Positions 17,382 through 27,118 are shown, numbered from the stretch's first letter. The stretch is 64,000 nt of DNA from Bacteroidota bacterium (GCA_029560875.1 JAKQKB010000173.1:160340-224339); one strand, 5' to 3'. Made by a program: numbers and translations. Notes: generated by a model not told the origin, from the letters alone.

Positions 17382-19367
17382 ATGGAACTTTCGCTACTAA
17401 AGGATATTGTAATAATTTTTGCCCTATCAACCCTTGTAAACCTTATTTTCACAAGGATTAAGGTACCTACAGTTGTTGGTTACCTTATGACCGGTATCAT
17501 TGCAGGCCCTCACCTACTGGGTTTAGTTCACACGGAGCATCAAATAGAATTACTTGCCGAAATTGGAGTAATACTTCTACTTTTCACCATTGGCATGGAG
17601 TTCTCACTCAAGCATCTCCTTAAAATTAGGCGCATTGTCTTCTTCGGCGGATTAATCCAGGTAACCATTACCGCAGGAGTATTCTACATTGTATCAACTT
17701 TCTACGAACTCGATTGGCACTCAGGGCTATTTATTGGTTTCCTCGTAGCGCTTAGCAGTTCCGCACTTGTACTAAAACTTTTACAGGAACGCTCTGAGTT
17801 AACCTCAAACTATGGACGTACCACGCTTGGAATACTCATTTTTCAGGATTTAATGCTTGTCCCCCTACTCCTATTCACAAATTTACTTGGCAACAAAGAG
17901 GTTGATTTATCTAGAGAACTAATTGTGATTTCCATTAAAGCAGTTATAATAATTGCAGTGGTTTATGCTGGTAACAAATGGCTTTTCCCAAAACTACTAC
18001 ATCATATTGCTCTGAGTAAAAATCAGGAACTTTTCCTGATGAGTATTTTGTTGATTTGTTTATCCATAGCCCTTTTAACCTCGCAAATGGGCATGTCGCT
18101 TGCTTTTGGTGCATTCCTGGCAGGGTTAATGATATCGGAATCGCATTACAGCCATAACGCCTTCTCAAACCTAATACCCTTCAAGGATACCTTCACCAGT
18201 TTCTTCTTTGTTTCTATTGGAATGCTGTTGGATTTGGGTTTTGTAATTGAAAATTTGCCCATAGTTATCCTTAGCGTTTTCCTTGTAATTTCAATAAAAT
18301 CGATAATTGGTGCATTTACTGGATTTATTCTGGGTCATACTTTCCGTGGATTTGTAGTAATTGGTATTGCGCTTAGTCAGGTTGGAGAATTCTCCTTTAT
18401 TCTGGCTAAAATTGGGGTCAATAACTCAATAATTACAAACTATTACTACCAACTGTTCTTGGCTGTAGCTGTAATTACAATGGCCTTATCGCCATTCTTA
18501 ATGAGGGCCTCATTACCATTTGCTAACTTACTCCTCAAGTTAAATCCACCTAAGTTTTTAGTTGATGGGCTTTTCCCTTTGCAGGAGATGGAGATTCCAA
18601 ACTTTAAGAACCATTTAGTGATAATTGGTAAGGATGCAAGCTCACTAAAGCTATCCAAAATGGCACAGAATAGCAATATTCAGCATGTATCCATAATCTT
18701 TGACCCGCTTACAGCCAAGGAGAAAATGGATGGTGGCGATACTGTTGTATATGGCGATGCCGTGAACGAGCCAATACTTATGAAAGCTCACGTTGACACA
18801 GCTGATGTGGTTGTGGTTTCAGTAGGTAGCCTTATTCCTTGTATGGCAATTATTGAGAAAGTACGAAGTATCAATAAGAAGGTCTATATTATTGCCCGCT
18901 CCAAGTATATAGCCAATGTAAAACAACTCTACGAGATAGGTGCAGACCAAGTATTGCCCGAGAAATTTGAAATAGCTATAGACCTATTCAACAGAATATT
19001 GGTAAATAAACTATACCCGCAGAGAGAGGTTAACCGAATTTTAAACCATATCCGCAGTGAGAATCTCGGAGTATACACCGAGATGGACATCGTGAACCAA
19101 CCCACCATTATGGATGAACTGCCCAATATGAACATTACGGCAATTAAGGTAGACTCTAACTCCCTGCTCGATGGTAAAACTCTAGCTGAAAGTCAGCTAC
19201 GAAACAAAACGGGCGTAACGTTACTTGCGATTAAACGAGGCGATGAAATTATTGAACACCCATCGCCAACCACAATTTTTCAGGGTAACGATATTGTTTA
19301 CGTATTGGGAAATCCGGAGCAGGTAAATTTGGCGGTAGAACAATTTACAAAAGAAGAAGCCAACTAA
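17382..19367 (+). CDS. CPA2-family monovalent cation:proton antiporter with TrkA domains
   Basis: 661 residues. About 12 membrane helices cover residues 1-390, including IGVILLLFTIGMEFSL and GISLSQVGEFSFI-like segments typical of KefB/YbaL-type exchangers. A cytosolic TrkA-N (RCK) domain follows at about 405-530 (VIIGKDASSLKLSKMA), and a TrkA-C domain at about 570-655. Such proteins exchange K+ or Na+ for protons and are gated by nucleotides. The dinucleotide motif is degenerate (GKDASS rather than GxGxxG), so ligand gating may differ. It lies 57 bases after the mocA-like gene. Its stop overlaps the convergent cold-shock gene by 4 bases. Confidence 0.9.
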   Translation: MELSLLKDIVIIFALSTLVNLIFTRIKVPTVVGYLMTGIIAGPHLLGLVHTEHQIELLAEIGVILLLFTIGMEFSLKHLLKIRRIVFFGGLIQVTITAGVFYIVSTFYELDWHSGLFIGFLVALSSSALVLKLLQERSELTSNYGRTTLGILIFQDLMLVPLLLFTNLLGNKEVDLSRELIVISIKAVIIIAVVYAGNKWLFPKLLHHIALSKNQELFLMSILLICLSIALLTSQMGMSLAFGAFLAGLMISESHYSHNAFSNLIPFKDTFTSFFFVSIGMLLDLGFVIENLPIVILSVFLVISIKSIIGAFTGFILGHTFRGFVVIGIALSQVGEFSFILAKIGVNNSIITNYYYQLFLAVAVITMALSPFLMRASLPFANLLLKLNPPKFLVDGLFPLQEMEIPNFKNHLVIIGKDASSLKLSKMAQNSNIQHVSIIFDPLTAKEKMDGGDTVVYGDAVNEPILMKAHVDTADVVVVSVGSLIPCMAIIEKVRSINKKVYIIARSKYIANVKQLYEIGADQVLPEKFEIAIDLFNRILVNKLYPQREVNRILNHIRSENLGVYTEMDIVNQPTIMDELPNMNITAIKVDSNSLLDGKTLAESQLRNKTGVTLLAIKRGDEIIEHPSPTTIFQGNDIVYVLGNPEQVNLAVEQFTKEEAN

Positions 19368-19377
19368 ACAGTTGGCT
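19358..19377. terminator. Hairpin spanning two convergent stop codons
   Basis: A perfect inverted repeat AGCCAACT-AAAC-AGTTGGCT covers the stop codons of both the antiporter (19365-19367) and the convergent cold-shock gene (19364-19366). On the minus strand it is followed by TTCTTCTTTTG, so it best fits a terminator for the cold-shock gene; the plus side lacks a T tract. Confidence 0.6.
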
Positions 19378-19834
19378 CGCTACTCTTAAAACGCTTAACT
19401 TTTATGGCATTAAGGCCTTTTAATCCTCGCTCAGTTTCGAACGTAACCTTATCGCCCTCCTGAATATCTTCCATAAAATTATTGATATGCACAAAAATGC
19501 TATCGTTATTATTCAAATCCCTAATAAAGCCGTAACCTTTAGATTTGTTGAAGTTTGTTAGTACGCCTGTTCTCTCGGTAATTACGGGGATAGTATCGTC
19601 CTGCTTAGCAACGCCAATTTGAATATCCTCCACGTTGATTTTCTCTTTTTTTGAGGGATCGGGCGGAGTATCGGTAATATTGCCGAATTCATCAACGTAG
19701 GCAATCATATCATCGAGGCTTTTACCGCCTTTATTGGCCTTACGATCTTCCTTCTTTTGAAGTTTGTCCTGTTGTTTCTTTATTCTTTTTTTTTCGTTTT
19801 CGCGCTTGTTGAACGATTCCTGCGATCTACCCAT
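19364..19834 (-). CDS. Cold-shock-domain RNA-binding protein with charged N-terminus
   Basis: 156 residues. A C-terminal cold-shock domain (about residues 87-150) carries RNP1-like KGYGFIRD and RNP2-like SIFVHINNF, so it should bind single-stranded RNA or DNA. It is preceded by a highly basic, probably helical region (about residues 1-40, rich in K, R, E and Q) and an acidic linker. This layout is common in Bacteroidota and differs from the 65-70 residue classical Csp. A CAAAGATA motif (minus-strand TATCTTTG) about 140 bases upstream of the start suggests a long leader, as often found for cold-shock genes. Confidence 0.92.
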   Translation of the reverse strand: MGRSQESFNKRENEKKRIKKQQDKLQKKEDRKANKGGKSLDDMIAYVDEFGNITDTPPDPSKKEKINVEDIQIGVAKQDDTIPVITERTGVLTNFNKSKGYGFIRDLNNNDSIFVHINNFMEDIQEGDKVTFETERGLKGLNAIKVKRFKSSEPTV

Positions 19835-19973
19835 AATTTACTTTAAGTTGATAATTGATTACTATGATACCGGGAAAAGTGGTGTAAATTGAATTTAAAC
19901 TAAACGAATAAATACGAAGAACTACAGGCTAATTGCAGACTATGAATTCAGTGCGTTCACTTTTCCTTTGGGA

Positions 19974-19981
19974 CAAAGATA
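19974..19981 (-). promoter_or_regulatory. Candidate -7 box TATCTTTG for the cold-shock-domain gene
   Basis: Exact minus-strand TATCTTTG, 139 bases upstream of the ATG. If used, it would give a 5' untranslated region of more than 120 bases. Confidence 0.4.
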
Positions 19982-20040
19982 TAAAAAAAAGGGTAAAATT
20001 CACTATTAAATCTTATCGGTTCAATTAATTAGTAGGTTTT

Positions 20041-21327
20041 TCAATTAAAATCAACATACATATACTTAAAATTCATTATCATCTCGTCGAATTGCACAAA
20101 CACATCCTGACCTAAATTACCGTCGAAATCCTTGATAAAGTTTAACTCCGTTGTTAAAACAGAAATGGTTGAAAGCACATTACTTTTAGTCCCAATTTTA
20201 TATTCAAAGTTTGAGATAACATACTCCTCCGATTCAACAAATCCTCCGCCACCTCCCCTCTGAGAAGTTTGCAATTTACCATTTTGCTCTACGTAGGCTT
20301 TGTGGTTATTATAATATTTGCAGGATAATTCGGATGTTTTTGCGCCTGTATCCAATGTTAAAAGCAAAGTATAGGCATTGGATATAAACTGTACAACCGG
20401 ATTAAGTCCTTCCATAAACACATTGTTCAGCTTTAAATCCTGAGGCGAAACAGGCACAAAAATCGTCCCATCTTTTCGCATTCGCACCTCGCCCATTTGA
20501 CTAATAACAGGATAGCCAACAATTCCATGAATTTCGTAATTAATTGAAGGAAAATTCATTTGCGAATCGGGAACAACCAAGAAAATCACATTTTTGAAAA
20601 GTATTTCGCCTACATAAACACTATCGGAAACAGCCAATTTTGTTTTCAACTTTATATCGGTAGATGTACCAACCTCAACATCCGATTCAAATATTCTACA
20701 ACCCAACTTTACTGCACTACTTTCAGAAATGGTGGATATATTGGCACCTGTATCAAAAATAAACTCATCGTCTATACCTCCTAGCTTTACTGGAATCATC
20801 AAGTGATTGAACTTATTTCGGTAAGCAGGAATGGTTACATCGCTCTTTAAGCACATTGTTTGAGGAGCAACTTCTGAAAGGGTTCCAAAAAGGCTCTTCA
20901 CATTCTTGAAATCAGCAATCTCAGCACTATCTGAAATCGACTTATAGTCATTCAACAACACAGAGTATAACTCTGAAACCTTAGCGTACTGGTAGCTATG
21001 GATATAATTATTGGCCTTTATGACCAATAATTCAGCCTTAACCGAATCCGAGATCTGATGCTCATGCTCTTTAAGCAGAATATCAGCGTACTCATTGGAT
21101 TCGCTACCACGATTAAATGCTTGAGCAATATATGTCTTATAATACAATTGCTTTTCGATAGGAAGTTTTTCAAAATTTTGAAAGAGTTCGGAACGTAACT
21201 TAAAATAGTCTTTACTTTTAAGCAATGACAATAATCTTCTATCCAATTCTTCATCATCAGTTTTAAGGCTACAGCCTTGAAAGGCTAGCGCTGCAACAAA
21301 GCAGAGCAAAAAGTTGGATGTTTTCAT
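20041..21327 (-). CDS. Lipoprotein with two retropepsin-like aspartyl protease motifs
   Basis: 428 residues from the ATG at 21327, giving a lipoprotein signal peptide with lipidation Cys19 (AFQGC). The frame continues upstream to 21390 but that extension would bury the signal. Residues 20-165 are a helical, TPR-like region. Two aspartyl-protease-like units follow: FDTGANIST (Asp192) and LDTGAKTSE (Asp326), with a GIVGYPVI flap/hydrophobic-Gly segment after the first. Pepsin-like enzymes need two such Asp motifs, so a single chain could form an active site. It is likely anchored in the envelope. The substrate is unknown. Confidence 0.85.
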   Translation of the reverse strand: MKTSNFLLCFVAALAFQGCSLKTDDEELDRRLLSLLKSKDYFKLRSELFQNFEKLPIEKQLYYKTYIAQAFNRGSESNEYADILLKEHEHQISDSVKAELLVIKANNYIHSYQYAKVSELYSVLLNDYKSISDSAEIADFKNVKSLFGTLSEVAPQTMCLKSDVTIPAYRNKFNHLMIPVKLGGIDDEFIFDTGANISTISESSAVKLGCRIFESDVEVGTSTDIKLKTKLAVSDSVYVGEILFKNVIFLVVPDSQMNFPSINYEIHGIVGYPVISQMGEVRMRKDGTIFVPVSPQDLKLNNVFMEGLNPVVQFISNAYTLLLTLDTGAKTSELSCKYYNNHKAYVEQNGKLQTSQRGGGGGFVESEEYVISNFEYKIGTKSNVLSTISVLTTELNFIKDFDGNLGQDVFVQFDEMIMNFKYMYVDFN

Positions 21328-21389
21328 TTTTAACAATTTAAATCTATCATATTTCAAATTAGTCAGCCTGTTAGGATAATTGTAAAACA

Positions 21390-22835
21390 TTACTTACGTG
21401 GCTCAAACACTGCAACAACAAAACACTGAGGGAAAAATACGCTATCGGTCTTTACCATGGTGCTATCCAAATACCTATAAATCGCTGTGTCGTATAAGTC
21501 GCCATTGTGTACATAAATAACACGGCTATTGCCTGGTTTATTTTTATCATGTTGAAAATGGTTGGAATCCCAATACCGAACAAATCCCTTAGCCTCAAGT
21601 AGCGAGTCAAAATTAGCATAATCCTCAAATATACTCCTATCATAGTAGTACATGAATCCCAAATCGGTCCAGTAAGGGTATAGTAACACCTTCGTGCTAT
21701 CAGTTTTATGCTGCTTAACCGCTAAAACGGAGTTTTTAACCTCGCGGTAGTAAAAATCCTTGGAGTTTATTTGAAGTTTCAAAAATAGCATTCCCAGCAA
21801 TGCACATCCAACAATAACTGCAACCCTTTCCCGAAAAAGGTAGTTAATAAGTATTGCGGCAAACAAGTAAAGCCCAATGGTATTAAAAAGTATATAGCGG
21901 TTAATAAACATAGGCACCTTAAACGATACAAGGAACATTATTGTGTAAGGAACAAACCACCAAAGAGATATAACTACTAACTGACGCCATGCTGGAATTT
22001 TTCGCTTTGTGTAAATTGTATAGGTTAAGCCAACTGCTACGGCTAGTAATAAAAAAAACAATATCTTCTTGGTGTTAAAAAACCAGTATAACTGATGCAC
22101 ATACTCGAAACGCGATGGTGGTAAAACCCAGGTTCCCTGGCTCGAATTAAAAAATTGTTTTATAAATACCACAGCCATTGGAGTAAAAAGAACTGCAGTG
22201 GTAATAATTGCAATAAATACTCTGCGGAACACAAGCCTTTCCTTTAAATATAGCAAACCAGCAATAAACTGCACAAAAACCACAAACCAACCAAAGTAGT
22301 GGGTATACACTAAAACAAAATTCCAAACCACTAAAGTTATTAGGTATCGAATACTTTCGGGCTTAGCAATGAGTGATTGAATGTAGTACAACGATGCTGC
22401 TGTGGCCAGCGAAAGCAAAGAGTATGCGCGGGTTTCGAGCCCAAAGTAAAAGTGATAAGTTGACAGAATAAACATGCCCGAGGCAAGCAACGCTGTTGGA
22501 AAACTATAAAACTTTTTACCGATAAGGTATATAAAAACTGCTGTTAAAGCGTTGAAAATAAGTGGTAATATCCTTACCGAACCAGCCTCAATACCAAACA
22601 GTTTTATCCAAAAATGGAGCAAGACCATAAAAAGCGGAGGATTTGGCTCGTTATTGGCCGGTAGTTTAATTATATCCCATAAACTATGCTGAGCATGGAA
22701 GATGGTGAATGGCTCATCCAAGCAAATATCGCGCGTATCGATATAGTAAAACTTCCAAAAGAAGGCTATTAGGAATAAAATAATAGGTAGATAAACATTA
22801 ATGAATGCTTGCAGGGCTTTGCTTTGGTTGTTCAT
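21390..22835 (-). CDS. GT39/ArnT-like membrane glycosyltransferase
   Basis: 481 residues with about ten to twelve hydrophobic helices. The first periplasmic loop holds the DE-type motif ICLDEPFTIFHAQHS (about residues 37-51), and NEPNPPLFMVLLHFW follows, as in PMT_2/dolichyl-phosphate-mannose-type transferases of the GT-C fold. These use polyprenyl-phosphate sugars to glycosylate lipids or proteins on the periplasmic side. It lies upstream of the aspartyl-protease lipoprotein in the same direction, 62 bases apart using the preferred lipoprotein start. Confidence 0.88.
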   Translation of the reverse strand: MNNQSKALQAFINVYLPIILFLIAFFWKFYYIDTRDICLDEPFTIFHAQHSLWDIIKLPANNEPNPPLFMVLLHFWIKLFGIEAGSVRILPLIFNALTAVFIYLIGKKFYSFPTALLASGMFILSTYHFYFGLETRAYSLLSLATAASLYYIQSLIAKPESIRYLITLVVWNFVLVYTHYFGWFVVFVQFIAGLLYLKERLVFRRVFIAIITTAVLFTPMAVVFIKQFFNSSQGTWVLPPSRFEYVHQLYWFFNTKKILFFLLLAVAVGLTYTIYTKRKIPAWRQLVVISLWWFVPYTIMFLVSFKVPMFINRYILFNTIGLYLFAAILINYLFRERVAVIVGCALLGMLFLKLQINSKDFYYREVKNSVLAVKQHKTDSTKVLLYPYWTDLGFMYYYDRSIFEDYANFDSLLEAKGFVRYWDSNHFQHDKNKPGNSRVIYVHNGDLYDTAIYRYLDSTMVKTDSVFFPQCFVVAVFEPRK

Positions 22836-22955
22836 ATTCTTTTAAGGTTATCGGAAACACTTAAGTTAACTGAAAAGTAAATGTAGACCTAAAGTAGTAT
22901 ATAATCCTTAATCTGCATTATAGGCTAAAACATCGTAAAATATAGTAAGTATAGA

Positions 22956-23549
22956 CTATTCAACTTTTCTATCTTTCTCCAATTTTAGAAATCTATAGCT
23001 CAAAAATATCGACCAAACCGACCATCCCAAGTACAAAAATCGTTGCTTAAGGCCAAAATAATCACTTAAAGTGTCGGGAAAGAAAACTAGGAAACCTAAC
23101 ATCATTATAGCAAAACTAAGAATTGCAACCCAACGTATTTTAAGCAACTGCTCCTGCTTCCTCCATTGTACCAAAGCAAAAAAAGGCGCTACCATAATTA
23201 GCATAAAGCCAAACCAAACTCCATGTAGTTTATGGGGCATTGCAAAAATGGCTGGCCCAGACAAAAATGAGTAACAAAAAATTAGTACAATAGGAATTAT
23301 TGTCAAGTTTAACGCCTTACCCATTCGCCATAAGCCAATACCGAAAAAAACATTCAGGATTGACGATAGAACTAACCCTGCTGTAAAAATGTACTGGGTT
23401 TTTGTACCCATTGCGCCTAATTCGCTTACCATGTTCGATAAATGGCTATAATTTTCCAGAATTATACCACAAACCAACGTTGTAAACCAAAATAGCAGTG
23501 GACTTACAATACCAAACATTAAAAGTGTTTTTGTTTTCATTCCTACCAT
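22956..23549 (-). CDS. DUF998-family integral membrane protein
   Basis: 197 residues with about six hydrophobic helices. NYSHLSNMVSELGAMGT after the first helix and the pattern of later helices match DUF998 proteins, whose role is unknown. An in-frame ATG at 23540 is a possible alternative start. The gene is alone, 121 bases downstream (in transcription order) from nothing obvious; a minus-strand TATCTTTG motif is at 23603-23610. Confidence 0.8.
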   Translation of the reverse strand: MVGMKTKTLLMFGIVSPLLFWFTTLVCGIILENYSHLSNMVSELGAMGTKTQYIFTAGLVLSSILNVFFGIGLWRMGKALNLTIIPIVLIFCYSFLSGPAIFAMPHKLHGVWFGFMLIMVAPFFALVQWRKQEQLLKIRWVAILSFAIMMLGFLVFFPDTLSDYFGLKQRFLYLGWSVWSIFLSYRFLKLEKDRKVE

Positions 23550-23701
23550 TTATAAAATGCTAATTGTTAATGAAATTCAAACTATAAAACCAAAGTGTTT
23601 CACAAAGATAACAAAGTCCTTTTTGTTATCTAAAATAGAGTATTCCCAGTAATTGCAGAGTACACATAATACGATAGACCTGCGTTTCATTACAAAAAAC
23701 A

Positions 23702-23728
23702 AACGCGTCCTGTAGACGCGCTCGAACA
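23702..23728 (-). repeat. 27-nt palindromic repeat, copy 1 of 6
   Basis: Copy of the AACGCGTC-loop-GACGCGCTCGAACA element; arms GCGTC/GACGC. It lies 14 bases beyond the stop of the SIMPL gene at 23743, that is, just 3' of it. Confidence 0.85.
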
Positions 23729-23742
23729 TTGACAATTAGTTT

Positions 23743-24447
23743 TTACTTTAACTCAAACTTACAAAGTATAGAGTACTCTATCTTAATCTTCTCAAAGTCC
23801 ACGTTCAGTGGTTGCGAATTGGTGTTTGAACTAGAAATACTCGACATACCCCGAATCATTATGGAGTTTGATGCACCAGGTGCATATCCAACTCTTGGTT
23901 CAATCTCCTGAATAAAAATTGCCTTACCAATTGTTTGACCAATGGCGCTAGTGAGCGATTCTGCCTTTTCCTTTGCTGCTTTTATAGCATTTACTTTAAC
24001 CTCTCGTCGGAAATCCTCTATTTTACTGTGGTCTACCCTATCAATCGATACATTTGATATACCTATCTCCTCCAAACCTATTAGAACTTTACTGGCAGTT
24101 TTTGCATCGTTAACCAGAATTTGATACTCTTTAGTTAAAAGTATTTCTGTTTTTGAAATTACGTAGAACTTGTAGTTGCTCGAGAAATCCTTAATTTCCA
24201 GGTTCTTTGAAATATCTATACCAATCTCCTTTAGTTTTGCCACCATTTTTGCTTCCAAATCCGATACTGAAATCTTGTTCTTTGTATCTTTCTCGTTAAG
24301 CAGAACCTTAAGGTAAATCATATCGGGCGTAATTTCCATTTCGGCTTTGCCTGTTACCTCAATAAAGTTAGTGTCAATAAAATTCTTTTGTCCAAATGCA
24401 AAAGTTGATGAAATCATTATTACAAAAGCAACAATTAGATTTTTCAT
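23743..24447 (-). CDS. SIMPL-domain (DUF541) periplasmic protein, copy A
   Basis: 234 residues with a Sec signal peptide (residues 1-19, FAFGQ cleavage). The rest is one SIMPL/DUF541 domain, beginning IEVTGKAEMEITPDMIYLKV and ending KIEYSILCKFELK. Members are secreted or periplasmic oligomeric proteins (for example BP26 of Brucella) of unclear function. A second copy of the same length at 29131-29835 is about 90% identical, and about 80 bases of upstream sequence are also duplicated. Confidence 0.92.
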   Translation of the reverse strand: MKNLIVAFVIMISSTFAFGQKNFIDTNFIEVTGKAEMEITPDMIYLKVLLNEKDTKNKISVSDLEAKMVAKLKEIGIDISKNLEIKDFSSNYKFYVISKTEILLTKEYQILVNDAKTASKVLIGLEEIGISNVSIDRVDHSKIEDFRREVKVNAIKAAKEKAESLTSAIGQTIGKAIFIQEIEPRVGYAPGASNSIMIRGMSSISSSNTNSQPLNVDFEKIKIEYSILCKFELK

Positions 24448-24637
24448 GATTTTTAATATTTACAGTGTTATAAGTTCAATTTTACATATAAAATTTCAAC
24501 AACTGAGCAGTTAAAGGCTTAATTAATGCTAAACGGCGAATTATAAAAAGCATATTTGGAAACATTCTTAACTGAGTATCCTTGATTAATGAAAGCTTTG
24601 AATGCTAAAATAGTATTACGTAAAATCACAAAAAACA

Positions 24638-24664
24638 AACGCGTCCTTTAGACGCGCTCGAACA
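24638..24664 (-). repeat. 27-nt palindromic repeat, copy 2 of 6
   Basis: Same element and orientation as at 23702; arms GCGTC/GACGC. It lies just beyond the terminator of the S9 peptidase gene. Confidence 0.85.
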
Positions 24665-24692
24665 AAAAAAGAGGCTTAAAAAAGCCTCTTAA
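24664..24692 (-). terminator. Intrinsic terminator of the S9 peptidase gene
   Basis: On the minus strand GAGGCTT/AAGCCTC arms are followed by TCTTTTTTTG. It starts 15 bases after the stop codon. Confidence 0.88.
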
Positions 24693-24707
24693 TTTTCAGA
24701 ACCAATG

Positions 24708-26813
24708 TTATTCCTTTATGCCCAATTGCTGGAAAATAAAAGCGTATTCCATTGCAATTTCTTCCAATGCCTTGAATCGTCCGGATGCTCCACCGTGGCC
24801 AGCTTCCATATTTGTATGCATTAACAGCAAATTTTTGTCGGTTTTTAAATCGCGTAGCTTAGCCACCCACTTTGCTGGCTCAAAGTACTGTACCTGTGAG
24901 TCGTGCAAACCAGTTGTAACAAGCATTGCAGGATAGTCCTGTGCTTTTACTTGGTCATAAGGCGAGTACGATAGCATATACTTATAGTAAACTGAATCCT
25001 TAGGATTTCCCCACTCATCAAACTCGCTGGTAGTTAATGGAATAGTTTCGTCGAGCATTGTTGTAACCACATCTACAAACGGAACTTGGGCAACAATTCC
25101 TTTATATAAATCGGGACGCATATTGGCAATGGCACCCATAAGTAAACCACCTGCACTTCCGCCCATAGCAAATAATTTTTCATTGCTGGTATAGCCTTGC
25201 TCAATAAGATACTCGGCACATGAATTAAAATCGGTAAAGGTATTCTTCTTGTTTAGTAGTTTACCATCCTCGTACCATTGCCTTCCGTAGTATTGACCTC
25301 CACGAACATGTGCAATAGCATACACAAAACCCCTATCGAGCAACGATAACCTAGTTGAGCTAAAACCGGGATCTATTGTTGCACCGTACGAACCGTAAGC
25401 ATATATTAAGGCTGGGTTTGAACCATCGAGTTTGATTCCTTTCCTGTAAACTATGGACATTGCCACCTTTTTACCATCCTGTGCGGTTGCAAATATTCGT
25501 TTCGATTCGTAGTTCGACTTGTCGAATCCACCCAAAACCTCCTGCTCCTTTTTAACTGTTTTTTCACGGGTTACCATGTTGTAATCGATAGTTGAGCTGG
25601 GGGTTGTTAGCGAAGAGTACCCGTAGCGTAAAATTTCGGTATCGAACTCACGGTTAACTGAAGTGTAAGCAGAATATGCTTCCTCGCCAAAATCGAGATA
25701 ATGCTCAGAATTGTCGCTCCATTTAATAATACGAATTTTACTCAAACCATCTCTACGCTCCTCGGCTACAAGAAAATCTTTAAAAATTTCAACACCCTCA
25801 AAGTACGAATTTTCGTCGTGGGCAATAACATCTTTCCAGTTTTCCTTGGATGTTTTATTTACTGGGGTTTTAACCAGTTTAAAGTTCTGTGCATTAAGGT
25901 TTGTACGTATGTAGAAATAGTCGCCATAATGCGAAACGCCATACTCAAGCCCTTTTTCGCGGGGTTGAATAACTTTAAACTCGCCGTTTGGTTTGTCTGC
26001 ATCCAAAAATCTATACTCATCGGATAGGGTACTACTTGAGCCAATTAATAGGAATTTATTGGATTTCGATTTTGTGACAAACACGCTAAAGGTCTCATCG
26101 TTTTCCTGATAAACCAAGTAATCGTTGGGCTGACCTAACTCATGCCTGTGTATTTGATAGCTACGTAAAGTAACTTCATCCTTTTTTACATAGTACATGG
26201 TTTTATTATCGTTGGCCCAAACAGAGTAACCTTCGGTATTTGGAATCGATTCGGTTAAAAGCTCTCCTGTTTCAAGATTTTTAACGTAGATAGTGTACTT
26301 ACGTCGGCTCACTGTGTCGACCCCGTAGGCTAACAGCTTATTATCGGGGCTAACGTTTAAGCCACCTACCTGAAAGTAGCTGTAACCCTCTGCAAGTGTA
26401 TTAACATCGAGCATAACTTCCTCAGGTGCATCAAGGCTTTCCTTTTTACGGCAGAAAATAGGATACTCCTTGCCTGTCTCGAATCTGTTGTAGTAAAAAT
26501 AGCCGTTACTTTTGTAAGGTACCGACTCATCACTTTCTTTTATCCTCCCCTTTAGTTCGGCAAATAATTTATCCTGTAACTGTTTGGTTGGTTTCAGAAT
26601 AGTTTTGGTATAGTTGTTTTCAGCTTCCAAGTATGCTATTACCTCGGGGTTTTCGCGCTCGTTTAACCAGTAGTAGTTATCAATACGGGTATCGCCATGT
26701 ATGGTTAGTTCCTTTGGTACTTGCTTAACATCGGGTGGTGTAACTGATGTTTGGCACGATGCCAAAACAAAGAATGCAAAAAGAATTGCTAATCCTTTAA
26801 GGCTAATTTTCAT
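24708..26813 (-). CDS. S9 family (prolyl oligopeptidase/oligopeptidase B-like) lipoprotein peptidase
   Basis: 701 residues. Signal peptide with lipobox LASC (Cys20). Residues about 40-430 look like the beta-propeller, preceded by the conserved DNYYWLNERENPEVIAYLEAE segment. The C-terminal alpha/beta-hydrolase domain holds nucleophile Ser553 (GGSAGG), Asp638 (HDSQV) and His673 (AGHGG). The PREP-family signature ...YAYGSYG near residue 470 is present. It should cleave short peptides after Pro or basic residues; subtype is not settled, though propeller-hydrolase spacing favours protease II (PtrB). Lipidation predicts an envelope location. Confidence 0.93.
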   Translation of the reverse strand: MKISLKGLAILFAFFVLASCQTSVTPPDVKQVPKELTIHGDTRIDNYYWLNERENPEVIAYLEAENNYTKTILKPTKQLQDKLFAELKGRIKESDESVPYKSNGYFYYNRFETGKEYPIFCRKKESLDAPEEVMLDVNTLAEGYSYFQVGGLNVSPDNKLLAYGVDTVSRRKYTIYVKNLETGELLTESIPNTEGYSVWANDNKTMYYVKKDEVTLRSYQIHRHELGQPNDYLVYQENDETFSVFVTKSKSNKFLLIGSSSTLSDEYRFLDADKPNGEFKVIQPREKGLEYGVSHYGDYFYIRTNLNAQNFKLVKTPVNKTSKENWKDVIAHDENSYFEGVEIFKDFLVAEERRDGLSKIRIIKWSDNSEHYLDFGEEAYSAYTSVNREFDTEILRYGYSSLTTPSSTIDYNMVTREKTVKKEQEVLGGFDKSNYESKRIFATAQDGKKVAMSIVYRKGIKLDGSNPALIYAYGSYGATIDPGFSSTRLSLLDRGFVYAIAHVRGGQYYGRQWYEDGKLLNKKNTFTDFNSCAEYLIEQGYTSNEKLFAMGGSAGGLLMGAIANMRPDLYKGIVAQVPFVDVVTTMLDETIPLTTSEFDEWGNPKDSVYYKYMLSYSPYDQVKAQDYPAMLVTTGLHDSQVQYFEPAKWVAKLRDLKTDKNLLLMHTNMEAGHGGASGRFKALEEIAMEYAFIFQQLGIKE

Positions 26814-26978
26814 AGTAGTATTTTTAAATAGTTAGTAATTTGTTCGACTATTCGAAGTACAAAAAGTTATAATTGAGAGTAAAATTATTTTAATTATTCT
26901 GATTTAGGATATCTGCTTACCAAATTACTTAACCAAGAGCAAAACATTAAGCGAGTTTGTAGAGGCCCTTTGCTGGTG

Positions 26979-27052
26979 CGGACTTATAGTCCGTGACAAT
27001 TACTTTTTATACTTTATTAGAAATAGCCCGCACGGATTACAAATCCGCGCGA
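26979..27052. repeat. Paired REP-like palindromes
   Basis: CGGACT-TAT-AGTCCG (26979-26993) and CGGATT-ACA-AATCCG (27033-27047), the second flanked by GCAC and CGCGAGAAG, resembling the GCACG-stem-CGCG tail of the repeats at 3144 and 4782. Two unlike hairpins in series recall BIME-type pairs. Confidence 0.6.
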
Positions 27053-27091
27053 GAAGAGAACGAGGGGGCTTGTAAACTCTAGAAAAAGACG

Positions 27092-27118
27092 AACGCGTCT
27101 TTTGAACGCGCTCGAACA
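27092..27118 (-). repeat. 27-nt palindromic repeat, copy 3 of 6
   Basis: Same element, with a partly broken stem (GCGTCT versus GAACGC). It lies 4 bases after the stop of the gene at 27123. Confidence 0.8.
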
